Under the pieces are notes generated by a model, which saw only the letters and a program-made list of their open reading frames with translations, had not been told where the DNA came from and did not search any database. The position numbers and the translations under genes are program-made. From an uncultured Burkholderiales bacterium (GTDB taxonomy: Bacteria > Pseudomonadota > Gammaproteobacteria > Burkholderiales > Burkholderiaceae_D), in assembly GCA_903904635.1 (NCBI GenBank), contig CAIVDH010000344.1:1-12903 (forward strand): a DNA stretch of 12,903 bases, in the 5' to 3' direction. Positions 8,171 through 12,903 of the stretch are shown here, one piece after another. Positions within the stretch are counted from its first letter, which is position 1; every line of letters starts with the position of its first letter.

Positions 8171-9301
8171 TCAGGCCAGCGCACGCGCGATCAGAATTTT
8201 TTGTATATCGCTGGTGCCTTCATAAATCTGGCACACACGCACATCACGATAAATACGCTCAACCGGAAAATCATTCACATAACCATAGCCGCCATGTATT
8301 TGCAGCGCATCCGAGCAAACCTTCTCGGCCATTTCGCTGGCAAATAATTTGGCCATTGCTGCCTCTTTCAGACAAGGTAAGCCGGCGTCTTTCATCGCGG
8401 CTGCATGCAAGGTCATTTGCCTTGCCACTTCGATTTGCGTGGCCATATCTGCAAGACGAAACTGCACAGCCTGATGTTCAAACAAGGCTTTATCAAAGCT
8501 CTGACGCTCTTTTGCATAAGCCAATGCCGCATCAAACGCCGCGCGCGCCATGCCTATGGATTGCGCAGCAATACCGATGCGACCACCTTCCAGGCCGGAG
8601 AGCGCAATACGATAGCCCTGCCCTTCTTCACCGATCAGATTGGCTGCCGGCACGGTGCAATTTTCAAATACGATTTGTGCGGTATCGGATGAATGCTGAC
8701 CGAGTTTTTGCTCTATGCCTGCGACGATATAACCCGGCGTGGATGTTGGCACCCAAAAGGCACTAATGCCGCGCTTGCCTGCGGCTTTATCCGTTACGGC
8801 CATCACGATGGCAACGTCGGCGTTTTTACCACTGGTGATGAATTGCTTTACACCGTTAATTACATACGTATTGCCGACACGCTTGGCCGTAGTACGCAAA
8901 GCTGAGGCATCGCTGCCGGCATGCGGCTCGGTCAGACAAAACGCACCCAGCATCTGGCCTTGCGCCAGTGGCCTTAGCCATTGCTCTTGCTGTGCCGGAT
9001 TGGCATAAGCCATGCCTATGCTGCACACCGGACAATTATTTACCGAGATGATGGTGGAAGTGCCGCCATCACCGGCTGCAATTTCCTCTATGACCAAAGC
9101 CAGCGCAACATAATCCAAGCCCGCACCGCCCTGCGCTTCAGGCACTGGAACACCGAATGCACCCATGGCTGCGAGCGCACGCAAAGGCTCAGCCGGGAAG
9201 CTGCGTTCGCGATCCCATTTTGCGGCATGCGGCAACAACTGCTGCTGTGAAAATTCACGCAGCGCGTCGCGGATCATGGTGTGTTGTTCAGAGAGGATCA
9301 T
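8171..9301 (-). CDS. Acyl-CoA dehydrogenase, short/branched-chain type
   Basis: This FAD-dependent enzyme oxidises an acyl-CoA to the trans-2-enoyl-CoA and passes electrons to electron-transfer flavoprotein. Its 376 residues are typical of short-chain members. Visible are the N-terminal helical domain, the flavin-binding segment FCLTEPHAGSDASALRTTA (about 121-139), KQFITSG (152-158), the helix-G segment LSGLEGGRIGIAAQ (234-247) and QIHGGYGYVNDFPVERIYRD. The catalytic base is Glu361 in YEGTSDIQ, the position used by SCAD, MCAD and short-branched-chain enzymes. Isovaleryl-CoA dehydrogenases instead carry the base in helix G, where this protein has Gly240. It sits where liuA is expected in a leucine operon, so isovaleryl-CoA, 2-methylbutyryl-CoA or butyryl-CoA are candidate substrates. 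No convincing Shine-Dalgarno precedes the ATG at 9301, but homology begins at once (SEQHTMIRDALREF). The next gene starts 9 nt after its stop. Confidence 0.93.
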   Translation of the reverse strand: MILSEQHTMIRDALREFSQQQLLPHAAKWDRERSFPAEPLRALAAMGAFGVPVPEAQGGAGLDYVALALVIEEIAAGDGGTSTIISVNNCPVCSIGMAYANPAQQEQWLRPLAQGQMLGAFCLTEPHAGSDASALRTTAKRVGNTYVINGVKQFITSGKNADVAIVMAVTDKAAGKRGISAFWVPTSTPGYIVAGIEQKLGQHSSDTAQIVFENCTVPAANLIGEEGQGYRIALSGLEGGRIGIAAQSIGMARAAFDAALAYAKERQSFDKALFEHQAVQFRLADMATQIEVARQMTLHAAAMKDAGLPCLKEAAMAKLFASEMAEKVCSDALQIHGGYGYVNDFPVERIYRDVRVCQIYEGTSDIQKILIARALA

Positions 9302-9318
9302 ATTGTTATTTTTAATTC

Positions 9319-9338
9319 AGGCATAAATTGATATGCCT
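9319..9338. other. Stem-loop between the SDR and acyl-CoA dehydrogenase genes
   Basis: AGGCATA (9319-9325) pairs with TATGCCT (9332-9338) around a 6-nt loop. On the plus strand it is followed by a short T run (9338-9342), as in a weak intrinsic terminator. On the minus strand, where all the genes are transcribed, an A-rich sequence follows, so it should not stop the operon transcript. It could end antisense transcripts or act as an mRNA processing or stability element ahead of the next gene. Confidence 0.4.
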
Positions 9339-9384
9339 TTTTATCTTTATTTGTCAGTTCTTACATACGACTTCAATTTCAGCA

Positions 9385-10053
9385 TCACCAGACTATCTTC
9401 TTCTGATCAAAGCTATGAAAGCTGCCACTGTCGCTCTGTTTCAAACCGACGATGACTTTACGCATACCCACCACACTGTCATGCACAGAAGTAGGCGCAC
9501 TCGGGCCACCCATATCGGTTTGCACCCAGCCGGGATGAATCGCAAGCAGCTTGGCTTGCGGATAATCAAAAGACGCTGCGCGCACGGCCATATTGAGCGC
9601 CGCTTTCGAGGTGCGATACATCCAGCCCATACTGGAATCTGCACCGCCTATACTGCCCATCACGCTGGTGAGAAAAACAAAAGTGCCGCCAGTTTTTTCA
9701 ACCATGGGTGCCAGCATCGGTATGGCTTGCATCGCGCCCAATACATTGGCATGCATCACCAGATCAAAATCTTTAGCCAATGGCGCTTCCGTCGCCCCCG
9801 CATAAGAGCCGAACACACCGGCCACATACACGGCCAGATCGAGTTGTTCACCCTCTAACTGCGCTGGCAGCGCCGCCAGTGATGCAGCAATCGTTACATC
9901 GAGTTTGATGGCATGCGCACCGTCCTGTTTGAGTGCCGCCACGCTTGCATCGTCGCGCGCCGTAGCGATGACTTTCCAGCCATCGCCCAAATACTGGCGT
10001 ACGAATTCACGGCCTATGCCACGGGAGGCACCAATTATCAGAGCAGTACGCAT
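9385..10053 (-). CDS. Short-chain dehydrogenase/reductase (classical SDR)
   Basis: This 222-residue, single-domain Rossmann-fold oxidoreductase is expected to use NAD(P)H. The cofactor motif GASRGIG is at residues 8-14, Asp52-Val53 is the adenine-contact position, Asn103 lies in HANVLG, and the catalytic Tyr146 and Lys150 lie in YRTSK. The catalytic serine is Ser130 or Ser134 in LTSVMGS. The motif after beta-4, normally NNAG or NAG, reads YVAG (76-79), so its asparagine is replaced by valine. The C-terminus is short, as in the CsgA/C-factor-like SDRs. The stop codon of the thiolase overlaps the ribosome-binding site (TAAGGAAAA) of this gene and the gap is 12 nt, so the pair is probably co-transcribed. 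The substrate is unknown. Reduction of a ketoacyl or carbonyl intermediate is suggested only by context; it does not look like a PhaB acetoacetyl-CoA reductase. Confidence 0.88.
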   Translation of the reverse strand: MRTALIIGASRGIGREFVRQYLGDGWKVIATARDDASVAALKQDGAHAIKLDVTIAASLAALPAQLEGEQLDLAVYVAGVFGSYAGATEAPLAKDFDLVMHANVLGAMQAIPMLAPMVEKTGGTFVFLTSVMGSIGGADSSMGWMYRTSKAALNMAVRAASFDYPQAKLLAIHPGWVQTDMGGPSAPTSVHDSVVGMRKVIVGLKQSDSGSFHSFDQKKIVW

Positions 10054-10065
10054 GATCGGTTTTCC

Positions 10066-11259
10066 TTACATCATTTCAATTGCCATCGCGGTCGCTTCGC
10101 CACCACCGATACACAAAGCAGCCACACCGCGCTTGCCGCCGGTTTTTTTCAATGCGCCCAACAAGGTGACGATGATGCGCGCACCGGATGCACCGATAGG
10201 ATGGCCAAGTGCGCAAGCACCACCATGTATGTTGATTTTGTCGTGACCAATGTTGTGCTCTTGCATTGCGGCCATGGCCACTGCTGCAAACGCTTCATTG
10301 ATTTCAAACAGATCGACATCTTTGCTGCTCCAACCGGTTTTCGCATACAACTTTTCAATTGCGCCCACAGGTGCAGTGGTGAACCAGTTAGGTTCTTGCG
10401 AATGACGGGTGTGTGCAATGATTTTTGCAATCGGCTTTAAGCCCAGTTTTTTTGCAGTCGATTCACGCATCAACACTAATGCGGCAGCGCCATCGTTAAT
10501 AGAAGATGATGTGGCCGCCGTGATGGTGCCGTCTTTTTTGAATGCCGGCTTTAATTGCGGGATTTTTTCTATCTTGGCTTTGAGCGGGCCTTCATCTTTG
10601 TCGATGACGACATCGCCTGCTTTGCCAGAGATGGTGACAGGTGCGATTTCCCATTTGAATGAACCATCAGCAGTCGCGGCTTGTGCGCGCTTGACGGAAT
10701 CAATCGCAAACGCATCTTGCGCTTCACGGGTGAAAGAATATTTAGCTGAACAATCTTCCGCAAAGGTGCCCATGGAGCGGCCTTTGTCATACGCATCTTC
10801 CAGACCATCCAGCATCATGTGGTCATACATCATGCCGTGACCGATGCGATAGCCGCCGCGTGCTTTCGGAATCAGATACGGTGCATTGGTCATGGATTCC
10901 ATGCCACCGGAAACGACTACTTCATTGGTGCCGCTGAGTATGGAGTCCACACCATAAATAGTGGCTTGCATGGCCGAGCCACACATTTTTGACAGCGTCA
11001 CTGCGCCGGCTGATACAGGTATGCCTGCTTTGATTGATGCCTGACGCGCTGGTGCCTGACCTTGTGCCGCCATTAAGCAGTTACCAAAGATAACGTCATT
11101 GACCAACTCAGGTTTTACACCGGAACGCTCAACTGCTGCGCGGATTGCAACAGCGCCCAGATCATGTGCAGACAGCGAAGAAAAATCGCCCTGGAACGCA
11201 CCCATAGGAGTACGGGCTGCGCCAACGATAACAACGGGATCAACGGTAGGATCTTGCAT
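10066..11259 (-). CDS. Acetyl-CoA C-acetyltransferase (acetoacetyl-CoA thiolase)
   Basis: This thiolase interconverts acetoacetyl-CoA plus CoA with two acetyl-CoA in the cytosol. At 397 residues it has the usual family length. The nucleophilic cysteine is Cys93 in KMCGSAMQA. NEAF is at 321-324. The active-site histidine is His353 in GGACALGHPIGASGAR, and the C-terminal catalytic cysteine is Cys383 in CIGGGEA. The N-terminal segment IVGAARTPMGAFQG is typical. The ATG at 11259 is chosen because a GGAGA site sits just upstream. It precedes the SDR gene by 12 nt and heads the leucine-type degradation genes, so breaking down acetoacetyl-CoA is the natural role, possibly after activation of the acetoacetate made by HMG-CoA lyase. 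A biosynthetic role (PhaA-like, polyhydroxybutyrate) cannot be excluded from sequence alone, although no phaB or phaC is visible here. No CoA-transferase is in the window. Confidence 0.93.
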   Translation of the reverse strand: MQDPTVDPVVIVGAARTPMGAFQGDFSSLSAHDLGAVAIRAAVERSGVKPELVNDVIFGNCLMAAQGQAPARQASIKAGIPVSAGAVTLSKMCGSAMQATIYGVDSILSGTNEVVVSGGMESMTNAPYLIPKARGGYRIGHGMMYDHMMLDGLEDAYDKGRSMGTFAEDCSAKYSFTREAQDAFAIDSVKRAQAATADGSFKWEIAPVTISGKAGDVVIDKDEGPLKAKIEKIPQLKPAFKKDGTITAATSSSINDGAAALVLMRESTAKKLGLKPIAKIIAHTRHSQEPNWFTTAPVGAIEKLYAKTGWSSKDVDLFEINEAFAAVAMAAMQEHNIGHDKINIHGGACALGHPIGASGARIIVTLLGALKKTGGKRGVAALCIGGGEATAMAIEMM

Positions 11260-11264
11260 AATAA

Positions 11265-11269
11265 TCTCC
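11265..11269 (-). promoter_or_regulatory. Shine-Dalgarno site fixing the thiolase start
   Basis: The minus strand reads GGAGATTATTATG. The GGAGA lies 5-6 nt before the ATG at 11259. An in-frame TTG at 11271 would add four residues (MEII), but it overlaps this ribosome-binding site, so the ATG at 11259 is the better start. Confidence 0.7.
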
Positions 11270-11307
11270 AAAAAAAATCAGGTGGTGAATGTGAAAAAAA
11301 TAGTTTG

Positions 11308-11335
11308 CTTATGTATATGTAGCTTGTAATTTCAA
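11308..11335 (-). promoter_or_regulatory. Possible sigma70-type promoter upstream of the thiolase gene
   Basis: On the minus strand, TTGAAA (plus-strand 11330-11335; 5 of 6 matches to the -35 consensus) is followed after 16 nt by CATAAG (11308-11313; 4 of 6 matches to the -10 consensus). This would start transcription near 11301 and leave a leader of about 40 nt before the thiolase ATG. The region is AT-rich, so chance matches are likely. No terminator hairpin is visible between aceK and the thiolase, so read-through from aceK is also possible. Confidence 0.3.
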
Positions 11336-11351
11336 ATTTGTAATTTGTAAT
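11324..11351. repeat. Four tandem AT-rich heptads between aceK and the thiolase gene
   Basis: The plus strand reads TTGTAAT, TTCAAAT, TTGTAAT, TTGTAAT in immediate succession, so three units are identical and one is a variant. The array starts just downstream of the aceK stop codon and overlaps the candidate -35 element of the thiolase promoter. It contains the small palindrome CAAATTTG (11333-11340). It could be a regulator-binding array, an UP-like AT-rich element, or chance low-complexity sequence. Confidence 0.55.
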
Positions 11352-11358
11352 AAATCGT

Positions 11359-12903
11359 TTATGTCGTAGCCGGAGATTGATAACTGAAACGAATTTCCTG
11401 CGGATAGGGGAATACATCTTCCACCTGACCATCCAAAATGCGCAGCTTGCGCTGATGCCAATAATCAGCGGTTAGCAGGTCGGCATGATGCTTCATGAAA
11501 TATTTTCTTACATTGGGATTACCCAATAAAAACACACCGAATTGTTCTGGGAAGACATCATTTTTGGCTATCGGATACCAGGGCTCAGATGCCATTTCAT
11601 CTTCTTCATTGCGCGGTGCAGGTATGTTGCGGAACTGGCAGTCGCTGATGTATTCGATTTCATCATAGTCATAAAAAACCACGCGCCCCTGACGTGTGAC
11701 ACCAAAGTTTTTATACAGCATATCGCCCGGGAAAATATTCGCGGCAACCAGATCTTTAATGGCGTTGCCGTATTCACGCACACCATGTTCCAGCGCTGCC
11801 TCATCACCAGCAGCCTCGGCTTCAGTCAGCCAGATATTCAAAGGCGTCATACGCCTTTCTATATATAAATGGCGAATAATGATCTGATCACCATCTTCTT
11901 CAACAATAGAAGGCGCTACTTGTTTTAATTCTGCCAGCAGCTCTTCTGAAAAACGCGAGCGCGGAAAAGCGACATTGGAATATTCGAGAGTATCGGCCAT
12001 GCGACCTACGCGATCATGATATTTAACCAGCAAATATTTTTCTTTGACCAATGCCGGCGTAGTTTCCTTAGGCGGTGGAAAATGATCTTTAATTGCCTTG
12101 AATACATACGGGAATGATGGCAGCGCAAACACCACCATCACCAGGCCGCGTATGCCGGGCGCAATTTCAAAGCTGTCTGATGAATGCCGTAAATGATGCA
12201 GGAAGTCGCGATAAAACAAGGCCTTGCCCTGTTTTTGCAGACCCAATATCGTATAAATTTCATTGCGTGGTTTGTTGGGCAACATGCTGCGCACAAACTG
12301 CACATAGGCTGATGGTACTTCCATATCAACCATGAAATAAGCGCGCGTGAATGAAAACAGCATCGTGATTAAATTCACTTCTGTCAGCACTGCATCCAAT
12401 ACCAACGCACCCTTACGCGTATGCAGCACCGGAATGACGAACGGATACTCGCGATTACCGTTAATGATTTTGCCTACGATATAGGCGCCCTTGTTACGGA
12501 AAAACAGGCTGGAGAGTACTTGTATCTGATGATTGGCTTCCAGCGCGCCGCTACCTAGCAGTGTATTGATGCGCGCGGCGACTTGCGCAATGTCACGCTC
12601 CAGATCATAAAACTCGCAGGCGAGCTGAAAATTATTAATCAGGCGGCGTAGTGTATAGGCCAACCCATCGCGCGCAGGATAGTAAACGCGATACGCTGGT
12701 GTGCCTTCTGCAGGCTCGATATATTCAGTAGAAACTGCAGGCCGCACAAAAATAAAATCATTATGAAAATAGGTGCGGTGCAAAATTTTGCAGCAGACAG
12801 AATTAAAAAATGTCTCGGCCAGCTCAGGCTGCCTATGGTCAGTCAGTAAACCAATATAGTGCAGCTTGACTTCGCGCCAGACATTGTCGGTCAGGTCGTT
12901 TTC
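11359..12903 (-). CDS. aceK: Isocitrate dehydrogenase kinase/phosphatase AceK, 5'-truncated by window edge
   Basis: AceK is a bifunctional cytosolic enzyme that phosphorylates and dephosphorylates isocitrate dehydrogenase, setting the split between the TCA cycle and the glyoxylate shunt. The open frame continues without a stop to the right edge, giving 514 residues. The family is about 580-600 residues, so roughly 65-90 N-terminal residues are missing. The first visible residues ([13 protein letters not shown], then [20 protein letters not shown]) match the family, so the TTG at 12783 is an internal Leu and not a start. Visible C-terminal kinase-fold motifs, numbered in the fragment, are KEKYLLVK (about 287-294), HDRVGRMAD ending at Asp304, [22 protein letters not shown] with Asp394, and VVFYDYDEI with Asp412 and Asp414. 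These match the catalytic and metal-binding aspartates I recall from E. coli AceK (D371, D457, D475, D477). It ends at a TAA. The next gene lies 99 bp downstream on the same strand. The identification is very secure; only the start is unseen. Confidence 0.97.
   Translation of the reverse strand, partial: ENDLTDNVWREVKLHYIGLLTDHRQPELAETFFNSVCCKILHRTYFHNDFIFVRPAVSTEYIEPAEGTPAYRVYYPARDGLAYTLRRLINNFQLACEFYDLERDIAQVAARINTLLGSGALEANHQIQVLSSLFFRNKGAYIVGKIINGNREYPFVIPVLHTRKGALVLDAVLTEVNLITMLFSFTRAYFMVDMEVPSAYVQFVRSMLPNKPRNEIYTILGLQKQGKALFYRDFLHHLRHSSDSFEIAPGIRGLVMVVFALPSFPYVFKAIKDHFPPPKETTPALVKEKYLLVKYHDRVGRMADTLEYSNVAFPRSRFSEELLAELKQVAPSIVEEDGDQIIIRHLYIERRMTPLNIWLTEAEAAGDEAALEHGVREYGNAIKDLVAANIFPGDMLYKNFGVTRQGRVVFYDYDEIEYISDCQFRNIPAPRNEEDEMASEPWYPIAKNDVFPEQFGVFLLGNPNVRKYFMKHHADLLTADYWHQRKLRILDGQVEDVFPYPQEIRFSYQSPATT

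Noticed and set aside
7972..8766. Plus-strand open frame of 264 codons opposite ychJ and the acyl-CoA dehydrogenase
   Set aside because: It spans two well-supported genes on the other strand and has a low-complexity His/Arg/Leu composition with no family signature.
9328..9858. Plus-strand open frame of 176 codons opposite the SDR gene
   Set aside because: It covers the conserved SDR catalytic region in antisense, is His-rich and has no family match; its start overlaps the stem-loop region without a ribosome-binding site.
11260..11271. TTG start for the thiolase adding MEII
   Set aside because: The TTG overlaps the GGAGA ribosome-binding site that serves the ATG at 11259, so it is not the likely start.
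12700..12783. TTG at 12783 as the start of aceK
   Set aside because: The frame stays open to the window edge, and the upstream residues are conserved AceK sequence, so the codon is an internal leucine.
126..12903. Mobile element, defence system, CRISPR array, tRNA or prophage
   Set aside because: I saw no transposase, integrase, long terminal inverted repeat, spaced direct-repeat array or tRNA-like cloverleaf; every long stretch is explained by metabolic genes of even character.

Overview
The window reads as a chromosomal segment of a betaproteobacterium, most likely Burkholderiales and perhaps a moderate-GC member of the Oxalobacteraceae. This placement is inferred from protein style, the combination of AceK with a liu-type operon, and roughly even base composition; no rRNA or other phylogenetic marker is present. 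All eleven credible genes lie on the minus strand, so transcription runs from the high coordinates toward base 1.

Layout in the direction of transcription: (1) the C-terminal 514 codons of aceK (isocitrate dehydrogenase kinase/phosphatase), cut by the right edge; (2) a 99-bp gap with an AT-rich heptad repeat and a possible promoter; (3) an acetyl-CoA C-acetyltransferase (thiolase) and a short-chain dehydrogenase; (4) an 83-bp gap with a stem-loop; (5) a tightly packed run of an acyl-CoA dehydrogenase, a YchJ-family SEC-C protein, liuB (methylcrotonyl-CoA carboxylase carboxyltransferase subunit), bioA, bioB, liuD (biotin carboxylase/biotin carrier subunit), liuE/mvaB (HMG-CoA lyase), an FlK-like hotdog thioesterase and a DUF1289 protein. 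Gaps in this run are 22 bp or less, and two junctions overlap (liuB/bioA by 1 nt, liuD/liuE by 4 nt). There is no gene-free stretch longer than about 125 bases.

Together the genes form a leucine/isovalerate-type degradation module: acyl-CoA dehydrogenation, carboxylation of 3-methylcrotonyl-CoA, cleavage of HMG-CoA to acetyl-CoA and acetoacetate, and thiolysis of acetoacetyl-CoA. The neighbouring aceK controls carbon flow between the TCA cycle and the glyoxylate shunt, which is where the acetyl-CoA would go. The most distinctive feature is that two biotin synthesis genes, bioA and bioB, sit between the two subunits of a biotin-dependent carboxylase. Two expected parts are not seen: a canonical isovaleryl-CoA dehydrogenase (the one present has the SCAD-type catalytic glutamate) and a methylglutaconyl-CoA hydratase (liuC). 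I found no tRNA, rRNA, CRISPR array, insertion sequence, phage gene or dedicated regulator. The window is mainly well-known metabolism in an unusual arrangement, not a clearly new system.
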